This document shows positions 17,233-24,961 of a stretch of 30,270 nucleotides of DNA, piece after piece; position 1 is the stretch's first letter, and the number at the start of each line of letters is the position of its first letter. This stretch comes from Nitrospinaceae bacterium UBA3496 (lineage in GTDB: Bacteria > UBA8248): assembly GCA_002377645.1 (NCBI GenBank), contig DFQF01000099.1:4148-34417 (forward strand), given 5' to 3'. The notes below the pieces were generated by a model, which made no database searches, was not told the origin of the DNA, and was given only the letters and a program-made list of their open reading frames with translations. Both the position numbers and the translations under genes were made by a program.

Positions 17233-18453
17233 TTAATTTTCACCTGCAAGTTCTTTGAATTCATCAAGAGTTAAAAGTCTATGAAGACCAAGTGATTTGT
17301 CTTTTACATCATTTAAAAGTGCCATTTTTTCTTCTTCAGATGCAGTAATACCAAGTTGATCTAAGAACCAGTTAATAGAATCAATTCCACTACCCTTCCC
17401 GATTACCGGTTTAGGTTCACTCTGACCAACCAATTCAGCTCTAAAAGGAACCAGTTCGGTAGGAAACTCTTTTCCGCAATTCCTTAACCAACTAACGATG
17501 ATTCCACTCTCAATATCATAAAGATTCTTTCCTACTACACACCGATTTGGGGCAAGGCTTATCTGGGCTAACTCTTGAACAAGTCTTGAAACTTCTGTAA
17601 ATTTCTCAGTCTTAAGACCCATATCAACGTCATACATAGTCTTCATAGCTAGTGCAAGTTCTTCATAAGCTGCATTACCTGCTCTTTCACCAAGTCCACT
17701 AACAGATGTATGCGCCATTTGACATCCTTCAGCCATTGCCATCAATGTATTTGCAACACCCATGCCGAAGTCGTCATGGAAATGAGGCTCAAATGGTTCA
17801 TCTGGAAAAACCTCACGCATTTTTTTTATAACATAAGGTACGGTGTGTGGATTCAGAACTCCTAGAGTATCAACTATTGCCAATGCATCCATATGACCTT
17901 CAGATGCGACTTTTTTCAGCAGTCCAAGTACCCAGTCTATCGGTGCTCTGGAAAAATCAATTGGGAAAAAAACAGTATAAAGACCGCACTCTTTTGCTAC
18001 CTGAGTAGCCTGTACTGAAGTTTCTATTGCTTTATCTAATTCCCACCTATATGCACGCTCAATCATATGAGTTGAACTAGGAACTTCCATTATTATACCT
18101 TTAACACCAGTATCTGCTGAACGTTTAACGTCATCTGCCATACAGCGAGCAAAACTGAAAACTTCAGTATTAGACCCTTCAAGTCTTTTTACAATTTCAA
18201 TTATTGCTTGTTCATCTGATTTTGAAACAACAGGCATGCCTGCTTCGATCCTGTGAACACCAACCTCAGCAAGAGCTTCAGCAATTCTGATTTTTTCATC
18301 TTTATTAAACATGACACCAGCCTGCTGTTCACCGTCACGAAGAGTAACATCATGTATCTTTGGACTTAAATCAAAGGTGATGTCCTTCTTGACTTCATCA
18401 TCAAAATTCCAAGGACTTGTGAACCACATATCGTTGTTCCACGGTTCGCTCAT
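17233..18453 (-). CDS. DRE-TIM metallolyase, isopropylmalate/homocitrate synthase-like
   Basis: Member of the HMGL-like TIM-barrel family that joins or splits carbon chains by Claisen or aldol chemistry, 406 residues. Catalytic motifs are R39-D40-G-E42 (TLRDGEQ), metal ligands H224-x-H226 (HFHDD) and the signature GLGERAGN (253-260). The C-terminal part (about 300-406) is short, with no recognisable LeuA allosteric domain, so leucine-type feedback is unlikely. The substrate is not evident; relatives include isopropylmalate, homocitrate and citramalate synthases. The frame opens at 18477, but AGGAG is ten bases before ATG 18453, and I use that start. It lies in a catabolic-looking set and no leu or lys biosynthetic genes are nearby, suggesting a non-standard role. 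Confidence 0.85.
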   Translation of the reverse strand: MSEPWNNDMWFTSPWNFDDEVKKDITFDLSPKIHDVTLRDGEQQAGVMFNKDEKIRIAEALAEVGVHRIEAGMPVVSKSDEQAIIEIVKRLEGSNTEVFSFARCMADDVKRSADTGVKGIIMEVPSSTHMIERAYRWELDKAIETSVQATQVAKECGLYTVFFPIDFSRAPIDWVLGLLKKVASEGHMDALAIVDTLGVLNPHTVPYVIKKMREVFPDEPFEPHFHDDFGMGVANTLMAMAEGCQMAHTSVSGLGERAGNAAYEELALAMKTMYDVDMGLKTEKFTEVSRLVQELAQISLAPNRCVVGKNLYDIESGIIVSWLRNCGKEFPTELVPFRAELVGQSEPKPVIGKGSGIDSINWFLDQLGITASEEEKMALLNDVKDKSLGLHRLLTLDEFKELAGEN

Positions 18454-18484
18454 CTCACATTTTCTCCTATATGTCATTCTTTAG

Positions 18485-18532
18485 AAAATTAAAAACCGTT
18501 CTCCCCTTACTCTAAAAGAGAAAGAGGAGAAC
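18485..18532 (-). terminator. Rho-independent terminator or attenuator after the M24 gene
   Basis: Read on the minus strand, GTTCTCC pairs with GGAGAAC. The stem continues inward through a G-U wobble, three pairs, one mismatch and CTCT/AGAG to a three-base loop, about 16 positions in all. GGTTTTTAATTTT follows directly. It starts eight bases after the M24 stop codon. There is little room for a promoter before the next gene, so partial read-through seems likely. Confidence 0.7.
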
Positions 18533-18540
18533 AAGAAAAC

Positions 18541-19893
18541 TTAACTTGGCAACTCGAAACGAGGCTCTCCTCTAGATTTCGCAGAAAAGTCAAAATAAGG
18601 AGAATCTTCAATACATTCATCATAATGTGACGAACCTGTAAACACGATAGGACCATCAGGACCAACAAGAACATTTTCTTCAAGACGTACCGTTTGAGGA
18701 AGACCAGGATGACCGGCAAAAGTTTCAATTGCAAAATACATATTTTCTTTAATTTCGACTGGATAATCCAAACTATATGCACGACTTATCCACATACCCT
18801 CATACAAATCAAGACCAATAGAATGTGCAAACTGTTGCAGAGTTACAGTACCATATTTGTCATCTGCATATTCTGGGAATTGTGAAGCAACATCTTTAGA
18901 AGTTTTTCCAGGTACAAGTTGAGACATTCCGGCATACATTGTGTCGTAAACTTCTCTATATAGTTCTCTTTCTTTCTTAGTCCAACCTCCACCACATTTA
19001 AAACAACGCACATAATCTACAAAATAACCACCTGGCCCTATTGCGTTGATATCAACGACAACTAGGTCCCCATCTCTAATCATTTTGTCAGTATGCCACC
19101 TACGATATGGACTAGTATTACCACCTGAAGCAACAATAATATCGTAAACGAAATCAAAACCTTCTTCATATAACAGATTATTGACCCATGCTGTTAGATC
19201 ACATTCGCGAATTCCAGGTTTTAACCATTCATTTCTGATCTTCCACATACAAGTATCACCAATAGTTGAACTGATTTTAAGACACTCTATTTCTTCGGGA
19301 GTTTTAATTACCCTAGCTTCACTCATTGCAGGCCATGCATTTACAAGATTGACACCCTTTTCTGTAAATGCACTATATGCTTGCATATCCATGATATCTA
19401 TTCCAATGCGTCCATTTAAAGGAATATTATTTTCCTTTAAAACATCTATCACTGAATCTGCCATGCGGTTAACCATCATTTGTTCAGCCGTTTCAGACCA
19501 CTTCCAAGTGATAGCAGGACGAATATTCCCTTCAAGCCAAGGAGCATCTATTCTTGCGCACTCATAATCTGAACCCGCAGTTTCAAAGAGAACTGGAGTC
19601 TCAGCTCCCCTACATAGAACAGCATATCGAATAAAGATATTATTCTTCCAATTCCCTTGGAAAACCGATGCTGTATAACGAATATTCTCACCTTTATACA
19701 TGATAATAGCGTCCATATCATGTTTTTCCATCATAGCTTTAGCTCTGTCTAATCTATCCTTGCGCATTTGCTCAAAATTGACTCTCCTTTGCCAATCACT
19801 ACCAGTTTGACTGTATACACGACGTGGAGACTGGTAATGCTCTTTCTGCAAGAAATCCATTGGCATACCTTGTTTGCTTAACTCATCTACCAT
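18541..19893 (-). CDS. M24-family metalloenzyme (creatinase/prolidase/DddP-like)
   Basis: Pita-bread-fold M24B protein of 450 residues: a creatinase-like N domain (about 40-190) and a catalytic C domain. Apparent metal residues are D281, N283, D293, H357 (AHSIGLD), E390 (AIETFAG) and E405 (RLEENV). Spacing between the two aspartates is 12, one more than in ordinary Xaa-Pro peptidases. As I remember it, it equals that of the DMSP lyase DddP (D295, D297, D307, H371). Here the DddP D297 position is Asn and the catalytic D377 position is Leu, so DMSP cleavage is not supported. It may be a hydrolase or lyase for a small molecule. GGAGGG precedes the ATG. It is first in the minus-strand set and diverges from the gene at 20143. 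Confidence 0.87.
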   Translation of the reverse strand: MVDELSKQGMPMDFLQKEHYQSPRRVYSQTGSDWQRRVNFEQMRKDRLDRAKAMMEKHDMDAIIMYKGENIRYTASVFQGNWKNNIFIRYAVLCRGAETPVLFETAGSDYECARIDAPWLEGNIRPAITWKWSETAEQMMVNRMADSVIDVLKENNIPLNGRIGIDIMDMQAYSAFTEKGVNLVNAWPAMSEARVIKTPEEIECLKISSTIGDTCMWKIRNEWLKPGIRECDLTAWVNNLLYEEGFDFVYDIIVASGGNTSPYRRWHTDKMIRDGDLVVVDINAIGPGGYFVDYVRCFKCGGGWTKKERELYREVYDTMYAGMSQLVPGKTSKDVASQFPEYADDKYGTVTLQQFAHSIGLDLYEGMWISRAYSLDYPVEIKENMYFAIETFAGHPGLPQTVRLEENVLVGPDGPIVFTGSSHYDECIEDSPYFDFSAKSRGEPRFELPS

Positions 19894-20142
19894 GAAAACT
19901 ACCCTCCATATTAAGTATTCACTGTTTCATCATTTATAATTAAAGTATCTAAATGAAAAATTGAACAAAATTTTAAAAAAAATGCCGATTATTTTCTACA
20001 ATTATAATTAATTTTATTTGGTATGATAGTAGGTAACTATAAGTATGTAAGTGTTATAATGTCAATCGATAAACTTAATTAGAAGAACTCGATTAACAAA
20101 AAAGAATATAAGACAAAATCAAAAAAAGGATTTTAAAAAAAG
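19894..20142. promoter_or_regulatory. Divergent control region between the two large gene sets
   Basis: Very AT-rich 249-base gap separating the minus-strand M24 gene from the plus-strand sugar-conjugate operon. Besides the plus-strand promoter listed separately, it holds two small inverted repeats: ATAGT/ACTAT around AGGTA (20026-20040), and AATCGA/TCGATT around a loop of about 20 bases just downstream of that promoter. I see no open frame in it worth calling. A shared regulator site is possible but not shown. Confidence 0.4.
20052..20060 (+). promoter_or_regulatory. Extended -10 promoter for the seven-gene plus-strand operon
   Basis: TGT directly followed by a perfect TATAAT (20055-20060) forms an extended -10 element; no good -35 box is seen, as is usual for this promoter type. 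Transcription would begin near 20067, leaving a leader of about 75 bases before the TTG start at 20143. Confidence 0.45.
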
Positions 20143-20976
20143 TTGTTGCCAGATATTGCGATCTCTACACATTTGTTTGCCTATGAAACTCTTACCTTTG
20201 CACATTTAAAGAAAATTAAAAATGCGGGATTTAATCAGATTGAGTTATGGGCAATGAAACCACATTTAGATTTTACAAATAAAGATTTTGTGAAAAAGTT
20301 AGAACATTGGGTCAAGTCCCTTTCCTTGAATATAGTTAGTCTTCATGCTCCATTTTACTTCAGCCTCTCAGAAGCAAGACAAGGAGAGTGGTTATCTATT
20401 TCCTCTGCAGATTCAAAGAAAAGGGAAAAAAGCATTGAGTTTATTAAAATTGCAATTAATAGTCTGGAAGTTTTTGAATCAAAAAGAATTGTAATCCATC
20501 CTTCATCACCTGCCAATAAAGGTGTTAATGATAAATATGAATATCTAGAATATGGTTTAGAAAAAATTATTAGAACAACAGAAAAATTAGGAATAAAAAT
20601 TGCTCTTGAAAATATTCCTTCTGAATTAGGTAAAACGGACAAATTATTAAATTTTATCAATTCACTTGGAAATACGAATGTCAAAAATTGTATTGATACT
20701 GGCCATGCACTTATTACGGAAAAAGGAGCATACTTTCATTCTATAGAAAAAATGCTGCCTAATTGTATTAATATTCACCTGCATGACAACGATGGAAAAA
20801 CTGATTTACACCTACTTCCAAAAGAAGGAAAAATTAATTGGAGGAAATTTAAAAATTCCCTAAGTAAGTTTACATATAGCGAACAACTAACTTATGAAAT
20901 TAAAAAGAAAGATAATGAGTCTTACGAGGAAGTCCTTAAAAAATTATCACTTCTAGACATCAAGAACGGAAAATGA
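20143..20976 (+). CDS. Sugar phosphate isomerase/epimerase-like TIM-barrel protein
   Basis: Xylose-isomerase-like (AP endonuclease 2 fold) protein of 277 residues. Metal-site segments are IALENIP (Glu), NCIDTGHA (Asp, His) and INIHLHDND (His, Asp), in the normal order. The family includes epimerases and isomerases of sugars and inositols, dehydratases and endonuclease IV. The absence of nuclease-specific features and the sugar-enzyme neighbours favour an isomerase or epimerase. The start is TTG 20143 or the adjacent TTG 20146; AAGGA lies 12 bases before the first. It opens a tightly packed seven-gene operon, seven bases before the kinase gene. A role in supplying an inositol or sugar acceptor to the downstream glycosyltransferase is a guess. 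Confidence 0.85.
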   Translation: MLPDIAISTHLFAYETLTFAHLKKIKNAGFNQIELWAMKPHLDFTNKDFVKKLEHWVKSLSLNIVSLHAPFYFSLSEARQGEWLSISSADSKKREKSIEFIKIAINSLEVFESKRIVIHPSSPANKGVNDKYEYLEYGLEKIIRTTEKLGIKIALENIPSELGKTDKLLNFINSLGNTNVKNCIDTGHALITEKGAYFHSIEKMLPNCINIHLHDNDGKTDLHLLPKEGKINWRKFKNSLSKFTYSEQLTYEIKKKDNESYEEVLKKLSLLDIKNGK

Positions 20977-20983
20977 GTCTGTC

Positions 20984-22006
20984 ATGCATTCTAAAGAGAA
21001 TAATTTAGTACATGAATTTATAGAAAATAACTTTCCCGATGATGTTAAAAATATATCTCCTATTCAAGGAGATGCTTCAAACAGAAAATATTTTAGGATC
21101 CAACATCAAAAACAAACTGTAAATAGTTCAATTGCAATGGTTCATGAGGAACCTTTCGATGAAGAAAAACTTCCCTTTCTTAGAATATTGAAATATTTCA
21201 AACAACTCAATATTCCCGTACCTGAGATATACAAATGTGACCCTTTTAGCGGAATCATCTTATTAGAAGATTGCGGCAATGATTTATTAGAAAAATTTGT
21301 TATCCAAAATCATTACAAAGTAGAAGACTATTATAATGAGAGTGTACATTTGATTTCAAAATTACAGTCAAATGATGAGACCTATAAGATAAAAAAAATT
21401 TCCCTAGAAAGTTTTTCAGATGATTTTTTCTTTGCAGAATTAAAACATACTGAAAAGTTTGCCTTCAATAAGCTTCTAGGCATAAAAACAAACAAGGAAA
21501 AACTTCACGAATTTTTTTTCTGTCTTAGTTCTTCTATTTCTAAAATCCCTTTCTCTTTGACTCATCGAGACTATCATAGTAGAAATCTAATTTTTAAAGG
21601 AGGAAGTGAACTCATCATGCTAGACTTTCAAGATGCAAGAAAAGGTCCTCTTACTTATGATCTAGCTTCTCTAATTTACGATAGTTATGCTTCTATTACA
21701 GATGAATTAAAAATAAAACTTTCAGAAGAATTTTGGATTCTTAGAGGCAGAGCCTTTTTTAAATCCAAAGAAGAGTTTCTGAACGCATTATTCGAAACCG
21801 CTCTACAAAGAAATATTAAAGCTATTGGCACTTTCGCATTTCAGAGAACAGAAAAAGACAATCCAAGATATTTGTCTTATATACCAAACACTGTAAAATT
21901 CGTACGCAATCACTTTAACAATTTAAAAAGATATGAAAAGTTTTTTCATGTAATGGAACCGTTTTTAGACAAGTTAGAGAATTTAAATAAGGAAATTATT
22001 AATTGA
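20984..22006 (+). CDS. COG3178 phosphotransferase (AmgK-like sugar kinase)
   Basis: Aminoglycoside-phosphotransferase-fold kinase of 340 residues. Visible are the N-lobe GDASNRKYFRI (29-39), ILLEDCGNDLLE, the catalytic loop H194-R-D196-x4-N201 and the metal-binding DFQDA (D214). The DASxRxYFR opening is typical of AmgK, which phosphorylates N-acetylmuramate or N-acetylglucosamine at the anomeric carbon in peptidoglycan recycling. The AmgK partner MurU, a nucleotidyltransferase, is absent from the window, so another amino sugar or inositol may be the substrate. The last gene of the same operon is a NagZ-like hexosaminidase, which keeps a recycling role possible. The stop overlaps the next start (TTGA). 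Confidence 0.82.
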   Translation: MHSKENNLVHEFIENNFPDDVKNISPIQGDASNRKYFRIQHQKQTVNSSIAMVHEEPFDEEKLPFLRILKYFKQLNIPVPEIYKCDPFSGIILLEDCGNDLLEKFVIQNHYKVEDYYNESVHLISKLQSNDETYKIKKISLESFSDDFFFAELKHTEKFAFNKLLGIKTNKEKLHEFFFCLSSSISKIPFSLTHRDYHSRNLIFKGGSELIMLDFQDARKGPLTYDLASLIYDSYASITDELKIKLSEEFWILRGRAFFKSKEEFLNALFETALQRNIKAIGTFAFQRTEKDNPRYLSYIPNTVKFVRNHFNNLKRYEKFFHVMEPFLDKLENLNKEIIN

Positions 22007-22590
22007 AACTCTTAAATTCAGTTATGAAATCAAAAGTTGAACTGTGTCTTTATGATTTTGTTCATCCAACTAAGATCCCAAACTTTGAGCCCAAAATAGA
22101 ATCTACTACCTTAATTCTTGATAGAAACTCCCCCGAAAATAAACTTATCTATGAGGTGCAGGAAAAAAGAGTTATAGACCCCCGATTCGATCGCGGCGAA
22201 AAGTGTTATGTCGCAATCATAAACAAAAGAGTAACAAGTTATATATGGTCATCTAGAGGTAGTGTCGGTGTTGACGAAATTAATATGGCAATCAAACCAT
22301 CTGCAAATGAAGTTTACTTATATGATGCATTCACAATTGAAAAATGGAGAGGAAATAATCTTTATCCTACCGTTTTAAAATTAGCTTTAGAAACTGCAGA
22401 GAAAGAAAAACTGAAAAGGTCCTTAATCTTTGTAGAACATAAAAATTTAGCTTCACGAAAGGGCGTTTCCAAAGCTGGCTTTGAACAATTTCAAACTCTT
22501 TTTTATAAACGTTTTTTATTTTTCTCTAGTACAAAATTAAGTGACCCCATTGAAAATCATAATTCTGCAAAATTTATAGGCATTAAATAA
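22003..22590 (+). CDS. GNAT-family acyltransferase
   Basis: Protein of 195 residues whose C-terminal half fits a GNAT acetyltransferase: a strand with YLYDAFTIEKWRGNNLYP (about 105-122; the R/W-R-G-x-x-L/G-like acyl-CoA loop), a helix, then VEHKNLASRKGVSKAGFEQF with the asparagine and the typical AS-x-x-x-x-x-K-x-GF end. The N-terminal half is less clear. It starts at TTG 22003, overlapping the kinase stop as TTGA, with AAGGA nine bases upstream. It may acylate an amine on the glycoside made by this operon, but the substrate is unknown. Confidence 0.7.
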   Translation: MKLLNSVMKSKVELCLYDFVHPTKIPNFEPKIESTTLILDRNSPENKLIYEVQEKRVIDPRFDRGEKCYVAIINKRVTSYIWSSRGSVGVDEINMAIKPSANEVYLYDAFTIEKWRGNNLYPTVLKLALETAEKEKLKRSLIFVEHKNLASRKGVSKAGFEQFQTLFYKRFLFFSSTKLSDPIENHNSAKFIGIK

Positions 22591-22625
22591 AAAATTAGAA
22601 ATCTTGATAAAAATTGGTGGAAATC

Positions 22626-23666
22626 TTGTCAAAAAATATTTTGAGTAATCAAATGTCAATCATAAATTCAAATGGACAATTGTACGAAATTGAACTTCAT
22701 CAACAAGAAAATGTATTTTCAACACTTTCTAGAGAATGGTCAAAATTAGTAGGTTCAATGAATGTTCCGCATCCATTTTACGAACCAGAATGGCAATTCT
22801 CCTGGTGGAAAAAATTTGGAGAAGGAAAACTAACAATTTTTACAATTAGAGATAACAATAAAAGTCTTATTGGAATTTTTCCACTAGTATTGGAAAAAAG
22901 CGGGACTTTACGTTTTATCGGAGGAAAAGACTTATCAGATTATTTAGACGTAATTATCAAAAATCAGTTTGAAGAAATTTGCCTAGAATTATTCCTTAAT
23001 TATCTCAATAATTCTGACCTTCCATGGAAACAAATTAAACTTCGAGGAATTCCAGATGAATCTCCTACATTGAGTATTCTAAAAAAAATTGTTGGACATA
23101 AATTAGAATGCGCAAAAGAAGAAGTTTGTCCAATAATTAAACTTCCGGATACTTGGGATTTATTCTTAGAAAACTTGGACCCAAGATTTAAACGAAATCT
23201 ACTTAGAAAAATCAGAAAAGTAGAAACAGAACAAAATATTGATTTCTACGAGTCAAAGGATAATTTAAAAAATGATATGAACTCCTTTATCTCCTTGCAT
23301 TCTATGAGCCAACCTGAAAAAGCTGAATTTTGGAATGATAAAAGAAAAGAATTCTTCTTTGAAATGGCAAGAAAAATGGATGAAAAAAAATTTTTTAAAT
23401 TATCGTTTCTTAGACTAGATAATTTTCCAATCGCATCTACACTTTCATTTGTCTATAACAGGAAAATTTACCTTTATAACTCTGGATACGACACAACTAC
23501 ACCCGAATTTAGCGGTGGACTTGTCCTTTTAGCAAATAATATCCGTCAAGCTATCGAAGAAAAAATGACTCATTTTGACATGCTACGTGGAAATGAATCA
23601 TATAAATATGACTTTGGATCTCTGGAAACAAACATTTCGACGGCAATAATTCCAAAAATAAATTGA
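22626..23666 (+). CDS. BioF2/CelD-type acyltransferase (FemAB-like GNAT fold)
   Basis: Protein of 346 residues matching the BioF2-like/Acetyltransf_6 family. It has an N-terminal substrate domain with the FYEPEWQFSWW segment and a C-terminal GNAT domain ending in the hallmark FDMLRGNESYKYDFGS. Related FemAB proteins transfer amino acids from tRNA to amino groups of cell-wall precursors, while CelD-type members occur in polysaccharide loci. The donor here is not known. The frame opens at TTG 22614 without a ribosome site; TTG 22626 has GGTGG five bases upstream and is my choice. The gap to the glycosyltransferase is four bases. Confidence 0.8.
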   Translation: MSKNILSNQMSIINSNGQLYEIELHQQENVFSTLSREWSKLVGSMNVPHPFYEPEWQFSWWKKFGEGKLTIFTIRDNNKSLIGIFPLVLEKSGTLRFIGGKDLSDYLDVIIKNQFEEICLELFLNYLNNSDLPWKQIKLRGIPDESPTLSILKKIVGHKLECAKEEVCPIIKLPDTWDLFLENLDPRFKRNLLRKIRKVETEQNIDFYESKDNLKNDMNSFISLHSMSQPEKAEFWNDKRKEFFFEMARKMDEKKFFKLSFLRLDNFPIASTLSFVYNRKIYLYNSGYDTTTPEFSGGLVLLANNIRQAIEEKMTHFDMLRGNESYKYDFGSLETNISTAIIPKIN

Positions 23667-23670
23667 TAAA

Positions 23671-24945
23671 ATGTCAAAAAATATTGCGATAATCTCATAT
23701 CATACAGACCCTTTTAGTTCACTTGGTGGAGACACTTCAGGTGGTATGAACGTTTATGTTAGAGAATTAACAAAGTCTTTCTCAAAGTTAGGATTTAAAA
23801 TTGATATTTTCACTAGATCTCATAATCCACGTCTTGAAAAAAAGCAATTTCCAAGTAAAAATTCCAGAATAATTAGAATTCTCGCTGGCCCGCAAAATGA
23901 TGTAAAAAAAAATAAACTCATCGACTATTTGAACCTTTTCACAAAACAGATTTTTTTGTTTTCTAAAGAAGAAAAAAATAGTTATGACTTAGTAATCTCA
24001 CATTATTGGCTTTCAGGAGTAATAGGAAAAAAATTATGCGAAAAATGGAGAATCCCTTTAATTTTACGTTTTCATACATTAGGGAAACAAAAAGAAGATG
24101 TTCTCCATAGTTATGCATTTTCGGAAAACAAGAACAGAATTGAAACCGAAAAAAAACTATCCAAATTCTGTGATGCAATAATTGTATCCTCAAATAACGA
24201 AAAAAAAACAATAATCGAAGATTTCGCTATCAGTCCTAGAAAGATTCATATTATTCCATGTGGTGTTAATCCCTATTTTTTTCAACAAAAAAAAACTGCA
24301 AGAAAAAAACTTGGATTGAAAAATGACATTAAGTACTTCTTAAGCGTTGGGAGAATAGATCCAGTAAAGGGGCTAGACCTTTATATGCATTCTTTAAAAT
24401 TCCTTAAATTAATTAATCCTGAATTAAAATTTCACGCTCTCCACATAGGAGGAATTGTGAAAAAAAACAATAAAAAGAATAATTTCAAGGGTCTTAATGG
24501 AAAAGATTTTCAATCCACTTCTCAAACAAAAGAAGTAGAAAGAATTCTTTCCCTTTCAAAGAAATTAAATGTATATGATAATTTCTCTTTTATTGGATCA
24601 AGGACACATTACGAATTAAGTTACTGGTACTCTGCAGTAGAACTTCTTGCAATACCCTCTAGATATGAAACATTTTGTCTTGTTGCACTAGAAGCTGCTT
24701 CATGCGGATTACCTGCTGTTGCATATAAAGTTGGGGGGATTGCAGAGTCTATCAAACAAAATTTTACTGGTATCTTAGTTCCTGAAGGAAGCACATCTGA
24801 ATACGCATTAACGCTTAATAACCTTTTGATTAACAAAAAGTTTTCTGAAAAATTGGGGGAAAATGCAAAAGATCGTGCTCAAATCTTTAGTTGGGAAAAT
24901 ACTGCAAAAGCTGAAATTAAGATATGGAGAACATTAAAAGTATAA
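23671..24945 (+). CDS. MshA-like GT4 glycosyltransferase
   Basis: Retaining GT-B glycosyltransferase of 424 residues. It has the N-terminal loop SGGMNVYVREL (23-33), SHYWLSG (110-116), GRIDPVKGLD (227-236) and the nucleotide-sugar motif E333-x7-E341. These closely resemble mycothiol MshA, which joins GlcNAc from UDP-GlcNAc to inositol phosphate. From memory, MshA binds the acceptor phosphate with K78, Y110, T134 and R154; K80, Y112, T136 and R156 here stand at a constant offset of two, so a phosphorylated acceptor is likely. Sucrose-phosphate synthases share part of this site and remain an alternative. A Lys/Asn-rich insert occurs at about 263-290. The PIG-L deacetylase follows at 16 bases, as expected if the product carries GlcNAc. 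Confidence 0.87.
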   Translation: MSKNIAIISYHTDPFSSLGGDTSGGMNVYVRELTKSFSKLGFKIDIFTRSHNPRLEKKQFPSKNSRIIRILAGPQNDVKKNKLIDYLNLFTKQIFLFSKEEKNSYDLVISHYWLSGVIGKKLCEKWRIPLILRFHTLGKQKEDVLHSYAFSENKNRIETEKKLSKFCDAIIVSSNNEKKTIIEDFAISPRKIHIIPCGVNPYFFQQKKTARKKLGLKNDIKYFLSVGRIDPVKGLDLYMHSLKFLKLINPELKFHALHIGGIVKKNNKKNNFKGLNGKDFQSTSQTKEVERILSLSKKLNVYDNFSFIGSRTHYELSYWYSAVELLAIPSRYETFCLVALEAASCGLPAVAYKVGGIAESIKQNFTGILVPEGSTSEYALTLNNLLINKKFSEKLGENAKDRAQIFSWENTAKAEIKIWRTLKV

Positions 24946-24961
24946 AAAGAAGGAGAAAATC

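Noticed and set aside
19181..19567. 128-codon plus-strand frame inside the M24 gene
   Set aside because: It is a shadow of a gene with strong motifs on the opposite strand and has no ribosome site or domain.
13243..19893. Reading the central set as a DMSP degradation cluster (DddP, cupin DMSP lyase, AcuI)
   Set aside because: The M24 protein lacks two DddP positions, the dehydrogenases carry structural zinc cysteines unlike AcuI, and the bicupins have only the general cupin motif; the resemblance is at fold level.
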